NCBI GenBank assembly: GCA_030765055.1
Contig: CM060950.1
Span: 273,593,968 to 273,657,967, forward strand
Length of the DNA stretch: 64,000 nucleotides
Reading direction: 5' to 3'
Source: Mantis religiosa
Taxonomy: Eukaryota > Arthropoda > Insecta > Mantodea > Mantidae
The position numbers and the translations under genes are program-made. The notes below the pieces were generated by a model. It did not search any database. It was not told the DNA's origin and saw only the letters and a list, made by a program, of their open reading frames with translations. Below are positions 43,836 through 54,703 of this stretch, piece after piece (positions within the stretch are counted from its first letter, which is position 1; each line of letters opens with the position of its first letter).

Positions 43836-44102
43836 AGCAAAGCTCACCATGTGGTCTTGCAATTTACATGGCCATGTGTTATGTTTTGTCACTGTAGCAA
43901 AATCGCAATTGCTATTAATTCTCATCCGCAAATCGTCATTTTCTTCCTTCAGAGAATTTATTTCCTGCTGAGCCTTTAGTAGATTAATCACCATATGAAG
44001 AGATGCTACTGTCTCCAAATCACATGTTGATTTCATGGATGCCAGAACAGAGATGACCATATATTCATTTTCAGATAGCAAGTTATTTTCTGCAGATTGC
44101 AT
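43323..44102 (-). pseudogene. LINE-C ORF1: coiled coil and SGNH N-part
   Basis: Minus-strand frame of 178 aa: a coiled coil (LLKAQQEINSLKEENDDLR, residues about 44-62), an artificial Lys run from a poly-T tract, then KKVLVIGDSILKFAG (block I, GDS). The frame ends in the Glu/Cys-rich segment near 43,566. ORF1 esterase domains are known in CR1-group LINEs. Continues at 40,914. Confidence 0.75.
43774..43832. repeat. 59-nt poly-T tract in LINE-C ORF1
   Basis: Uninterrupted T run, giving poly-Lys on the minus strand. Possibly a poly(A) tail relic of an insertion or slippage. Confidence 0.97.
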
Positions 44103-44109
44103 AGTTTTA

Positions 44110-44290
44110 ATGCATTATCTTAATATCTCTTTGGAACTGTTACAAAGATGTCATCAATATATTGGTACCAAATCATGAAGATCCATGGGAAAGCCATTTT
44201 ATGTGTGTTTCAAATGAACTAAATAAATTTGCCAAAAAAGGTGAATGTGGATTGTCCATAGATAACCCTGAGTTCTGACTGTAGTACTCA
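44110..44290 (-). pseudogene. PLE RT fragment
   Basis: Minus strand: FETHIKWL-like, then FPMDLHD and YQYIDDIF (IDDI instead of VDDI). Broken and short. Confidence 0.6.
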
Positions 44291-44439
44291 CCACACCATT
44301 AAGCTGACGAAGTTTTGTTCAGTGCATAGGCTTGTTAACAAGATATATTCTACTTGTACTGGTTCCATTTCTATTGTAGTTAGCCATTTTCTTAACAGTG
44401 TCTGAAATTGAACCAGAACAAATAAAAGAATAACATCTC

Positions 44440-45540
44440 ATGGATAAAGTAGAATACTACAAGGAACAAAAGGCCATACTTCACATAGCAGAAGAAAACG
44501 GATGCAGCAAAAGTCTGGTATTTAAGAAAATGAAAAAACCTACGCTAAAGAAAACCAATAAGGAATCAACCACATTCACCAAGGAAAAAGAAAGCAACAG
44601 CTTATTCAGTAGATTTATGTACCACCCAAAAAACAAAACAACCATCTTGACATTTATAAATAGATAATCAGTAATAAAATTTGGATGAATAGAGCCATAC
44701 TGAAAAATTCAATGCCATAGCCAGGATTTGAACCACTGGGAGAACCGTGGCTCAAATCCCGTCTATGGCATTGAATATTTCAGTCTGGCTCTACTCATCC
44801 AAACCTTAGGAAGAAATGTGTGGAAGAAATGATTTATTTCCAGTAATAAAATTGTTAAATTCCAATGCAAAAGAAACAGTCCCACCAATCAATATATCCA
44901 GAATATGTCAAATAAATTGTTTTCTAATGCCGAGCCACTGGCAATGAAGCCATTACTACTTGAGCTTTCCAATATTTTTTCTTCAATGTAACTAATGGCA
45001 GATAGTCTGTTGCAGGTCAAAAGGTGTTTCTCTGTCTTGTCCTCCTTATTGCACAGTGGACAGATTGGAGTATCGAGAAATTCCTGTTCTGTTCAGGTGT
45101 TTGCCCAGGTAGTCATAAATTGTAAGGATTGTGAAAATTCTAAAAGGACAAACAAAAAGAAACCCTAAAATTAGGGTCAAAGAATATTTTAGAAATATCA
45201 AATTGAAATAGAAAGACAATTCAGCAATAGCATTTCATTTTTGGAATGAAAACCATAACCTTGACTCAAATCCAAAATGATTAAAAGGAATGATAAACCA
45301 TACGAAGCTCACAACATGTTGGAGCTTCTTAATATAGAAATACAAAGACCGATTAATAAACTTGGGAATCCCAACAGTTGACAATTTGGTAAAGAAGTTC
45401 ATTGTTCCACCACCAGAAAGAATGCTGTTGGCAAGGACAACAGACAACAGTCTGACCTTCAAGGTGAAAATTGAAGCAACAGCTTCGAAACTAGTCCTTC
45501 AAAAATGAAAATATTACAAAATTAATACAATTTTGAGTCG
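44440..45540 (+). pseudogene. PLE remnant, plus strand, with endonuclease
   Basis: 44,440-44,667 encodes a basic segment (ENGCSKSLVFKKMKK) like the region between RT and endonuclease. 45,121-45,480 encodes KRNPKIRVKEYFRNIK, IAFHFWNENHNLDS and LINLGIPTVDNLVKKFIVPP, the C-terminal half of the GIY-YIG ORF. The GIY-YIG core itself is lost; 44,940-45,120 between is unassigned. It converges on the minus-strand PLE at 45.6-48.75 kb. Confidence 0.6.
44682..44840 (-). mobile_element. Fold-back SINE-B insertion
   Basis: Flanked by a perfect 13-bp TSD CAGTAATAAAATT at 44669-44681 and 44841-44853. Inside, two opposite copies of the SINE-B B-box region form arms of about 60 bp around a 10-nt loop near 44,739-44,748. 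The right part carries the SINE-B 3' end (aatcatttcttccacac on the minus strand). Confidence 0.85.
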
Positions 45541-45576
45541 AACTAATACTCAATGCTCCACTTATTGCTAGTGTTT

Positions 45577-45622
45577 ACCTAGAACACGTTTCGTTAGGAT
45601 CTTCCTAACATCATTAGCTGTT
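45577..45622 (-). ncRNA. Hammerhead-like motif, type D
   Basis: Minus strand: CTAATGA, perfect stem II GTTAGG-aaga-TCCTAAC, GAAAC and GTGTTC. It lies just downstream of the endonuclease ORF of the large PLE. The core G-to-A change may lower activity. Confidence 0.5.
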
Positions 45623-45734
45623 GTCGACTAATGGCAGTCGGTTCGGTGAACTCCTCGGAGGTGATAGGTGCGGTATCTTGATGAGCTTGAAATTTGGGTT
45701 TTCTTCAAAGGTAGTGTCAAAATTAAACAATTTT

Positions 45735-46160
45735 CTTTCATGTTTCTTTATGAAGATTTTTTTCCCACGTGGTTAATGCAGCTGGACCTTGGACACTTTT
45801 TAATAAATGAATTTCTCGTTCTATATCATGATTCTCATTCCAAAAATGGTACACTACCGCCGATTTATCTATTTCTTTATTTCTAATGTTCCTAAAATGC
45901 TCTTTAAGCCTAATGTTCAAATTCCTTTTTGTTTTTCCAATGTAAAAGTTGTCACAGCCCTTGCAATGTATCCGGTACACACCTGATTTTTTGTCTGTGG
46001 GTATCTCTTTTGTATTATGTGATTTCAAAAGGTGTTGTACATTAAATTTGTTCTGTGGGGCCAAAGTAATGTGTTCTTTGAAGACTTTTTGGAAAAGGTG
46101 TGTAACTTGTTTGCATCTTTGTTGTCTTTTGAATTTATCAATTTTCTTGTTGACCAATTG
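45735..46160 (-). pseudogene. PLE GIY-YIG endonuclease
   Basis: 139-aa frame: SGVYRIHCKGCDNFYIGKTK carries GIY-like GVY and an intact YIG, followed by RNLNIRLKEHFRNIR, VYHFWNENHDIERE and WEKNLHKE. Catalytic Arg and Glu positions look present. Confidence 0.88.
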
Positions 46161-46376
46161 AGCACTGAATCCATTGTATTCTGCAGTGTGAATTATATTA
46201 TTGTACTGTTTGATATATTCTATCTTATTAACTTTAAAGAGAGTCGATTAAAGACACTAAACAACACTTACTTTTAAATCTTTAAAGTTAATGTATCATA
46301 ATAACACTGTTTTCAACACTTCCAAGAAAGGAATTGCAATATTCTATCTTGTTTAAAGGTACATTAACAAGCCTGT

Positions 46377-46631
46377 GCGACGGCCACGCCGTGGCTAAGT
46401 GGTTAGACCGCTTGGCTCTCACCAAGGCGGCCCGGGTTCGATCCCAGGCGACCGCAAAGTGAGATTTGTGGTGGACAACACGGCGTTGGGGCGGGTTTTC
46501 TCCGGGACCTCCGGTTTCCCCCGCCATCTCATTCCACCGGTGCTCCATCTTCATCTCATGCATCATCAGTGTCACCGCCTGCGGTGCCGTATGTAGTAAA
46601 AGCGGGCGTTAAACACTACACACACATACAC
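46377..46631 (+). mobile_element. tRNA-headed SINE (SINE-C)
   Basis: 255 bp with a perfect 11-bp TSD AACAAGCCTGT at 46366-46376 and 46632-46642. The head resembles tRNA-Glu: A box GTGGCTAAGTGG, a stem CTTGG-CTCTCAC-CAAG and B box GGGTTCGATCCC. The GC-rich body contains tctccgggacctccggtttc. It splits the PLE RT-endonuclease linker. Confidence 0.9.
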
Positions 46632-46639
46632 AACAAGCC

Positions 46640-47560
46640 TGTAAGTTAAACTGTTGATAACAGCATGCTTGTGTTGTCTTGGGTTATATCCATCTGATTT
46701 TATGAAATTTTCTGTGTGTGTTTCCTTTCTATGTATGCCAAATTCAAGTTTATTATGTTTTCTGGTAAGTTTCAAATCTAAGAAAGAGATTTCATTGTTT
46801 GTCTCTTTTTCTATGGAAAATTTTATTACAGGATTTTGTAAATTAAGTAGTTTTAATGCATCATCCACTTATTTCTCATTTACTATTGCCCAAATGTCAT
46901 CCACATATCTATACCGATGTTTGAAAATTAGTGGGAATGCCTTTGTGATATGGGTTTCCAAAAAGCTCATGAAGAGGTCTGCCAAAAATGGGGACAATGG
47001 GTTGCCCATAGATAGTCCTGATTTTTGTTTGAAAATTTTTTTATTGAATGTAAAAAAGGACTGTTCAGTGCAAATATTAGCTAAGTGAAGGTATTCCTGG
47101 TCTAATTGTAGGGACTGAAGCCATATTTGCATGTACTCTATGAGCTTGTCTCTCGGAGCACTTGGGAACAAAGAGATTACATCAAAATACCATTCGGTCG
47201 GTGGGAGAAATTGCAGATTTTTAGTTTTGTTGATGAATTCCAACAAATTTTTAATACTGTGACTTTTAAATTTTAGTAGCTCCTTAAATTTTTTGTTTAG
47301 CCATTTGGATAGTTTATAGCAGGGTGTGTTTATGTTGTTAATGATTGGGTGCATTTTATTTCCTGTTTTATAAATTTTGGGTAATCCTACTGTAGCTACT
47401 GTAGCTACTGTTAGCTACTGTAGGGTTGTCTGGTTTTAAACTTTGTTTAATTTCTTTTGGTAGGATCATTTTATCCTTTAACTGTTTTCCACACATATTT
47501 AAAGGGTCAGACTTTATTTCCTGGAATTCATCACTTGCCAATAAATCTGTCATTCTAGAA
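46640..47560 (-). pseudogene. PLE reverse transcriptase
   Basis: 47,553-47,368 has MTDLLASDEFQEI; 47,354-46,869 has WYFDVISLFPSAP, then KSGLSMGNPLSPFLADLFMS and RYRYVDDIWAIV. One TAA just after (46,866-46,868) precedes VDDALKLLNLQNP, SFLDLKLTRKHN and FGIHRKETHTENF. The usual LPVLD block is kept as SFLDL. A (GCTACT)n-like repeat at 47,395-47,420 sits in the frame. Confidence 0.88.
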
Positions 47561-47566
47561 ATGTAG

Positions 47567-47847
47567 GTTTTTTTGCTTGTTCCATTTATACCCCGTCTTT
47601 AACTACTGTGGTCATATCGGCAGCCATTCTCCTTTGGAACATACTGAAGGTGTGTTAACTCGTTATCTTTGGTTTTTAATCATTACATCACACACACATT
47701 CACACTCTCATTCATACTTCCAGACTCTGGGGAAGATGGGGAATTATCTTGGTCGGAGAAAAATCCCTACCCCCACTGCAGGGAATCGAATCAGGGACCC
47801 CTAGCGTGGTAGGCAGGTGCTCTACTGACTGAGCTATGGGGCCAGCC
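47567..47847 (-). mobile_element. tRNA-headed SINE (SINE-D)
   Basis: 281 bp with an 8-bp TSD AAATGTAG at 47559-47566 and 47848-47855. On the minus strand: CCATAGCTCAGTCAGTAGAGC (A box) and TGATTCGATTCCC (B box), then the body and an A-rich tail. It separates the PLE N-terminal and RT regions. Confidence 0.88.
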
Positions 47848-47879
47848 AAATGTAGTCTTGTTTGTCCATTATGACCGTC

Positions 47880-48749
47880 TTATTTCCTTTGTCTGTTTTC
47901 ATATAAACATCTTTTATTCAGAGATTTAAGTATTTTCAAATATGGTTTGGGTTTACCACTTTCCCTTTCTATTTTTTCTAATATCTTCCCACATTTGCTT
48001 CTAATTGCTGCTTTCTGCCCAGTATTTAGACCCTCAGTAGCTACTTCAATGTCAACTATATAATCTGCTGTGTTATCGGAGAAATCTATGCAAGTTTTTA
48101 ACTCTTTGTTTAAGAATGCTGTTTCCACATGTGTGAAAGTTTCATGAGAGAGATTTATTACTTCATTCTGATTCTGTTTGTTTGTAGGCTGATATTTGGT
48201 GTGGTTTGCTTTCCCCAAGATTAGACCCTGCATTTTTCTATTTTGTTTTCGTGCTTTTTTGTTTACGCGAGTGTTTATATGCGTAAAAGCACAGTTTTCC
48301 AGGTTATCCCAAACGATGTTTCCTAATGTTTTGCACAATTTCAGATGTAATTCATAGAGGTTCAAATCTAATTTTGATAATTTACTGTAGTGTTTTGAAA
48401 TTTCTATTTCTATTATTTTCTTTTTAGCCGCCCTTTGTTGTTTTTTGTTGCGGTTTATTTTTACGTATTTTCTAACAAAGTTTGGGCATATTTTGTTTTT
48501 CGTGCATGACTTTAGGAACTTGAGGTCTAGTGAAACGAATCTCCTTTTTTCCTTGATTTTTAGGTAGCGTTTTATGTCTACTTTTTGGTTGCTCATGGCA
48601 CTGTTAAAATATGTATAATGCCGAAAACTAACCTCTATGTCCTCCATTTCATTCACCTTGTCCGTTGCATGCGTCTTGTCCATAATGGGCTTGATTGCCA
48701 AACCTATCAGCTGAGTCTCGACTAGTTCAAATTGTTTTTTATAGTGCAA
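47880..48749 (-). pseudogene. PLE N-terminal domain
   Basis: 289-aa open frame, Lys-rich, with NLYELHLKLCKTLGNIVWDN, FTHVETAFLNKELK and KPYLKILKSLNKRC. This is the helical N-terminal part before the RT in Penelope-like proteins. It ends just before the 47.57-47.85 kb SINE, which separates it from the RT. Confidence 0.75.
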
Positions 48750-48755
48750 AAATAA

Positions 48756-48905
48756 TGCAATACAATTTTCACTAGTTGAGACTCAACTGATGATGGGAGC
48801 AACAGCTCTTGAAACATGTCCTGTTAAAAACAGTGTGAGTGAAGCAATTTGTCAATATCTTCTCGATTCACTTTTATATTAACTTGTCCTTCACTGTCTC
48901 TACAA
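48756..48905 (+). mobile_element. PLE terminal fragment with type A hammerhead-like motif
   Basis: Shares cttcactgtctctac and the tail tcaatatcttctcgattcac with 26.3-26.45 kb. The motif at 48782-48826 has CTGATGA, GGAGC..AGCTCT, GAAAC and ATGTC. Opposite in orientation to the adjoining PLE. Confidence 0.75.
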
Positions 48906-49560
48906 TTTTTTCAATTTTGATACTTTGAAGAATAATGTAACTCATAATTTTTAGTGTTCTTAATATTCACCATTTACTGACATGCTTAAAACAATTCTTG
49001 TATTTCAGTCCTTGAGTCCAGAAATAGTTAATTATTTTGCCTAGTGATTCCCCTTCATTAACAGAAATTACTATATTCATTCTATACTTCAGGTCATTTA
49101 CTTTATTAAAAGAATGTGACTCTTAAGGATATTTACTCCCTTCTAAATCTAAAACCACATATGCTATAAATTCACATTGTTCATGAACAAAAGCAGCCTA
49201 TGCTTTATTACGCTACAAATCAATGCAGATTCTACCTCTGAAAACCAATTTGCAACAAGTGCACTTTTGAAAGTCAATTAAGCAAAAACTGTTTTTAGAA
49301 TAATAAAATATTTGTGTAAGTAAACTAGCTGCACCATCTAGTGAGAACTGGTTCTGAATATAGAGGAATTGATTGTTCACCATGACTTTCAAGTGTGTTA
49401 TTTTTGTGGACAAGTAAAAGCAATTTTTGGTTGTAGATATTTTTAATTAAACTTGTTCAAATTCTTTTGTAAAATATCTCCAAAAATACTCAATTTATGA
49501 GTACAACAAGTCACATGTAATAAATGATACTTGGTTATGCCTTTCAACAGTAAAAAACAT
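48906..49560. other. No feature found
   Basis: AT-rich; only chance frames. May be intronic. Confidence 0.5.
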
Positions 49561-49760
49561 TTTATCATCATAGGGTGTTGAATCTATAACATAATGGATA
49601 AAAATGACTTGGAATTAAAAATACTAAACACCACTAAGTGAAAAGGTACCTGATCATGTTTCAAAGATGGCTCACCTACATCATCATCAGGTGTCCAACT
49701 GGTTCCTGATGCTATTGGTAATCTTCACTGTAGGGATACTGTAGTGGTGGCTACTAACAG
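49561..49760 (-). mobile_element. PLE end fragment with type E hammerhead-like motif
   Basis: On the minus strand CTGATGA at 49690-49684, a partly paired stem II and GAAACATGATC (49662 downwards). No coding sequence attached; assigned to PLE by analogy with the other ends. Confidence 0.45.
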
Positions 49761-49834
49761 TGGTATGATGAACTTTCAAAGGTTGTTTAGAGACACCAAA
49801 TCAAAGATCACTTGCTTTCTCTTGCTTTTTTCAG

Positions 49835-49907
49835 GGTCCTGGAAGAGGACGAAAGAAAATTAATTATGATGCATCAGTAGACGCAGAAAAACCATTTTCC
49901 TGTGAAC
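49835..49907 (+). CDS. Candidate exon of a d4/DPF-like zinc-finger gene
   Basis: A polypyrimidine tract and cag precede the segment and gtaagt follows, both canonical. The 73-nt exon in one frame reads GPGRGRKKINYDASVDAEKP followed by FSCE, ending in phase 1. The basic linker followed by KP(F/Y)xCE resembles the region entering the Krueppel-type finger of d4/DPF (requiem) chromatin proteins. That family is a BAF complex subunit and reads histone acylation in the nucleus. No neighbouring exons were found, so flanking DNA would be introns. It could be a chance exon-like sequence. Confidence 0.45.
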
Positions 49908-51199
49908 GTAAGTTTACGATCTCTTGGTGTTGCCACTTTAATGTACAAAATAGCAGAAAGTGAAATAGCATGAAAAAGAGCACTTTCTTTTAAACTTCTG
50001 TCACCATTTTAAGCATATGGGTTGCATGTTGGAAAAATCAAGTTTCATAACATGCTTTTAATTGCTTAAGCTTTAACATTTTCCATAAAACCATTGCTAA
50101 AATTTAGCACATTTTGCTTATTAAACTTAAGGTTTTCTATATAAAATTACAGGATATACTTTTCAGCTGTAAATTTTACATAACTTTTTGCATGATTGTT
50201 TGATGCTTGTTGGCCATAGTTAATCACAACCTCTCTTTTTCAGTTGCTTTCTTTATTTGATTTGCTTTACTGAAGGTGAGTTATAAATTCTTTTTACTTG
50301 GCGATAGCACTACCTGCATTAACAATAAAAGGAACCTTATGAAGCCTTTCTTGTTAGTATTTTGCTAAAATTAAGTTGATTGTCATATAAGGAATAATGC
50401 ATGCCAATAAAAACAACAGAAACATTTCCTTTTTTTGTTCATGTTCTCTTTGATTTAGCAGTAAGTTGTTGCTTTAGAAACTAAAGTGAAAGAAAGCACC
50501 CCACAACCAAAACATACTGCGAAGTTTTAGTGGAACAAAATTTTCTGAGATATTAAGAGCTTGATAATTTTTTCATTTAAATGCTGAAAATAAATTTTGC
50601 TGTGAATCATAAATGCAAACAAAAAATGTCTCTATTAGATGTAATAAAGACATTAAGCCATATATTTTCAAATGTGATTCGTTACGATTGTTCTACACAT
50701 TTTAACTCTGAAAGAACTGTAACAGCAAGTTTTGGAGTTTCGAGATGTTTCAACCACTTTTGTTGTTTTTTTATTGAAAATAACCTCTATGATTCTTCTT
50801 TCAGAATATGTATGGTTCAGTGGGTCCTTAATGCATTTTACGTTTAAAAGGGGAATTTAAATGGAATGTATAATGTTAATGAAATGGTTTAGTATTTAAT
50901 ATTTGTATTATGAACATTTGGAAATAAAGTTTATTGTTCTTTCTGACCTCAAAGTTACAGGTGCAGACTGGTAGGCTGTGAGACAACAGAGGACATGGTT
51001 AATGAGTAATCTCCTGAATTTATAAAAATGGTTAAATTTTATTTGAGATTGGAGCATATGTTTTAAAATAAACTTAATGTATTTATTTCTCAGCAACTGT
51101 AAAATTTGCAAAATTGAATCTTTTCCTGCATATTTAAGATAATGTAATAAAAATACTGACATAAAACAATTTTTTTTCTGAGTATAGTATATTTTAAAA
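49908..51199. other. No feature; probable intron
   Basis: AT-rich, no repeats recognised. An 88-aa frame at 50,581 has no family signature. Confidence 0.45.
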
Positions 51200-51430
51200 T
51201 TTTGGATATATTTTGGAATGAGTCAACATGAAAAATTCAACGTCATGGCCGGGATTTGAACCACGGATCTCCTGGTTTTCGCCCAGTCACTCAAACCCAT
51301 TGAGCTACCATGGCCAACATCCCATCATGACAATAAATTCTCCATTTGACTTGTATATTTCCCTGGTATACCACTTGGGGCTCTCGCATCCGAGATACAC
51401 CGTTTGTGGCAACTTACTATTGTAAGTACT
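51200..51430 (-). mobile_element. SINE-B copy 1
   Basis: Minus strand: GGTAGCTCAATGGGTTTGAG (A box region) and GTGGTTCAAATCCC (B box), then cattgaatttttcat-like body. Preceded by a leader shared with copy 2 (tctcgga-type sequence at 51,385-51,400). Confidence 0.8.
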
Positions 51431-51474
51431 TGAATCCCAGGCTTCGTCATTTAACTCTTATTAGTTTAGTTAAT

Positions 51475-51735
51475 TGATGGAAATTAATCATTTCTCCACA
51501 CTAGACGTATACAGGCTAAGGTTTTTGATGAAATGAGTCAATATGAAAAATTCAATGCCATGGCTGGGATTTGAACCACGGATCTCCTGGTTTCCGCCCA
51601 GTTGTTCTAACCCATTGAGCTACCATGGCCAACATGCCGTCATGACATTAAATTCTCCATTTGACTCATATATTTCCCCGGTAGACCACTGGGGTCTCTC
51701 GCATCCGAGATACACTGTTTGTGGTGTATTGTTGT
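51475..51735 (-). mobile_element. SINE-B copy 2
   Basis: About 85 percent identical by eye to copy 1, offset about 315 bp. Its 3' side (51,480-51,540) is homologous to the fold-back SINE at 44.8 kb. Confidence 0.8.
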
Positions 51736-52060
51736 CTATTGTATGAGTTGGTGGTTGGGAAGTCACAGGGGTAACTGGTAATTCCTAGCACCTGAGTAGC
51801 ATCTAGAACTGTATATGTATCCATTATTGAAGATTAGTCCCAGGGAGGGGCTTGCATGAGCTGTTGTACTTATGAATGTGAGGGGTGTCCCTTTGCCTAC
51901 TATGTCAGTAAGGTCCAGGTCAGGACTCTCACCTAAGCTAGGGTGGCACCTAGGATGTGAGCCTACCGTCAGAGACATTTGCAATGGTGGAGGATTTAAT
52001 CACCATTCAAAATAAACAATCTGTTACTGTTATCATATAGGAAATAGTCAAATCATTGGT
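51736..52060. other. Unassigned, moderately GC-rich
   Basis: No coding or repeat match found within the window. Confidence 0.5.
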
Positions 52061-52063
52061 CTT

Positions 52064-52303
52064 TTTTTGTAATTTACATCCTCCAACGTTAAGTCATATC
52101 GGACGATGAATGGAATAGGTGAAATGATGCTCAAATGAGCCCGGGGTCCATGGAGCTTAGAGTTACCCGACATTCGTCTTTCAGGATAAGGAAAAACCCG
52201 GGAGAAAAACCTTATCCAGGTAACTCACCCTGACCGAGATTCGAACTCGGGACCTTTTGAACGTGAGGCAGACATGCTACCACCACGCTACCGAGGCGGG
52301 TTA
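52064..52303 (-). mobile_element. SINE-A, full copy
   Basis: Minus strand starts CCCGCCTCGGTAGCGTGGTG with B box GAGTTCGAATCTC, and ends near gtcctcc-type aggatgtaaatt. Flanking ATTGGTCTT and ATTGGTCCTT at 52055 and 52305 are a likely TSD. Confidence 0.88.
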
Positions 52304-52439
52304 TATTGGTCCTTGTTACTTAGTTATTAATAGAACAGAGGAAGGAAAGATAATTACATTTAGTCCATTTATGATTCAAAAGGATCTTCATAAAATTGCT
52401 GGTCCAGTAATATAGAGCTCACAATGACATGCTCCTGGT

Positions 52440-52880
52440 TAAAGCGCATTCAACATTCCAGGCAGCAAAAATACTGAGAATTTAAATGTAAGCTGGCTAC
52501 CCTGTATGGGTTGAGATGCACTGGATATTGAACTCTTCATATGGTATGCCAAACATCCATGCATTGGACAATGTCACCAACAAGGAGATTCAAGAAAATC
52601 TTGAAGATTAAAATGTTACATCTGTGTGTCATCTTCAGTGGAAAGAAAGAGATAAATTTATATCCACCCATATCCTGTTCTTTACTGAGATCCGGTTGAT
52701 CTTCCTCAAAGAAGGAAGGCGAGGCGTGAATCTGTCAAAATTAGGCCATTCATCCTGAACCCACTTTAGATGTTACAAGTGCCAGTACTTTGGACAGACG
52801 GATGATTTTGTAAAGGTGGATTTACATGCATTAACTGTGGACATGTGAGTTATTCCATGTCCAAACGAACACGTCTGAGA
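52440..52880 (+). pseudogene. LINE ORF1 (gag-like) fragment
   Basis: A broken frame encodes TNKEIQENLEDENVTSVC, ILFFTEIRLIFLKEGRRGVN, then CYKCQYFGQTDDF and GFTCINCGHVS. These are a degenerate pre-knuckle region and zinc knuckles of I/Jockey-type ORF1. ORF2 is absent. Confidence 0.6.
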
Positions 52881-53430
52881 CATGACCATTTTGTATTTTC
52901 TCCAAAAAAATTTTACGTAACACCTAGAAGAGATTAAATAACCAGTCTATTTTGTTTTTGGTTTGGCACGATTATTTAGAGGTTTATTGAAAATTATATT
53001 TTCCGTATATTAGTGTTTGACACATTATGAAGTACAAATATTGCAGTTTAATATGCTATTTTTTTAGGTTCAGTGAAAACAAAACATGGGCTCCATTTAG
53101 GGGGGTAAGTTTTTCAAAATGTGTTTTAATTAGCAACTTTTTACTTTATAAAAACGGAAAAAATATTATAATATTTGAAATATTGTGCATGGAATTTCAT
53201 TGGTTTCCGAATGGGATTGAAGTAAAAAGCGGCGTTATAAATACTTTACTGGTGGCGTGTGAGGTGATTCACGTCCGGACCAAGAGTGCTGTGAACGTGT
53301 GGGCAAGCTGTCATTTTACTTCCGGTATTTACCGTTCAGATCTGCATCTATGCATAATAATAAGTTGAAACCTCAGTATGTTGTCAACTGACATTTTGTG
53401 GAAGTTCTGAAGTGTGGAAGTTGTTTTTCA
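52881..53430. other. No assigned gene
   Basis: A 113-aa frame at 53,027 has no recognisable domain. Probably upstream flank of the following transposase-like gene. Confidence 0.45.
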
Positions 53431-54703
53431 TCATGTCAGATTTGGTTCAAAGTAGTTATTGTTACTGTTTTAATCCATTCAAACTAGTTAACCACAGAAA
53501 ATTTCTAAACTTCCAAAGCAACAATGTACAACTGAGTTATGTGTACCAATTGCAAGTGAAAGTGCAGTACTAGAATGTGAAAATACAGATAGTGATAGTT
53601 TTTCCTCATCCTCCAGTGATGCAGTAAGTATGGATCCAAAAGATGCAGCAAGAAAACTGAATTAGAGTTTAGTGGAAATAGGAAAACCACCTATAAAAAA
53701 AAAAAATTGTCGCAAAAATGCTATCCTCGGGATAAGTTTCAGAAAATATTGCAGGCAATGAAGGATAAAGTATTTCATATTGCAGACTCCACTTCAAATG
53801 AAAATTCACATCATTCTGAAATAATACGGAAACTAATAAATTTTTTCCTTGAAACAGATGACAAAACTCTCAAAATGCAAATACTGACGATTTTTGACAG
53901 CTGGTCTTACAAGAAAATAAAACAAAATTTTGATGTGTCAACTCACATGATACTAATATCTAAACAGGTGGCTAAAGAAAAAGGAATTTTAGGAACTCCA
54001 GACACCAAATCAGGAAAAAGCCTTGACCCAACTACATTTAAAAAGTTGTCTGAATTTTATAATTCTGATGATGTGAGTAGGGTTATGCCTGGCAGAAAAA
54101 ATGTAGTTTCTGTTGAAGAAAATGGTAAGAGAATCCATAAACAGAAAAGACTGATACTTTGCATTCTTAAGGAAACTTACCAAAGCTTTAAAGATATGCA
54201 TCCGTATTTCAGAATAGGGTTTTCAAAATTTGTGGAATTAAGGTCTAAGGAATGTGTACTTCTTGGAACTAGTGGAACCCGTTCAGTTTGTGTTTGTGCT
54301 CATCACGAAAATGTCAAATTAATGCTTGATGGTATAGGTATCTATCTTCTCACTGCAAATTCAAATCCCATTTTAACTAATTATAAGGACTGCTTGACAC
54401 ACATCGTCTGCAACCCCCCCCCCCCCCCTCATCATCTGTTTCTTAAAGACATGTAAAGCTTTTCCAGGAACTGAAAATATAACAAATCATTTACAACAAC
54501 TGCTTGATGAACAAGATACTCATGAGATTACCTACAGACAGGTAATGATCGCACAAATTTAGAAACCTTGATATCGCCCATAGAGGATTTTTTAGGCAAA
54601 TTATCAACAAATCTCTGCAAATTTACTTCCACATAAATTCATAGGTCAGCAGCAGAATTTATTTTTGCGGGGGGTAAAGAAAATCTGGCACTAGGCGAAT
54701 GTA

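Larger units (their letters stand above)
45560..48755 (-). mobile_element. Near-complete PLE (type D end)
   Basis: Minus strand, N-terminal region 48,749-47,880, RT 47,560-46,650 and endonuclease 46,160-45,735, with the hammerhead-like end at 45.6 kb. Two SINEs (46,377-46,631; 47,567-47,847) interrupt it with clear TSDs. A few stops remain, so it is recently but clearly dead. Confidence 0.85.

Noticed and set aside
46377..46460. A functional tRNA-Glu gene
   Set aside because: The tRNA-like part has A and B boxes but continues into a SINE body and is bounded by an 11-bp TSD; the acceptor stem does not close.
51230..51640. tRNA genes on the minus strand
   Set aside because: Two diverged copies with a shared leader and tail and a mispaired anticodon stem; SINE heads.
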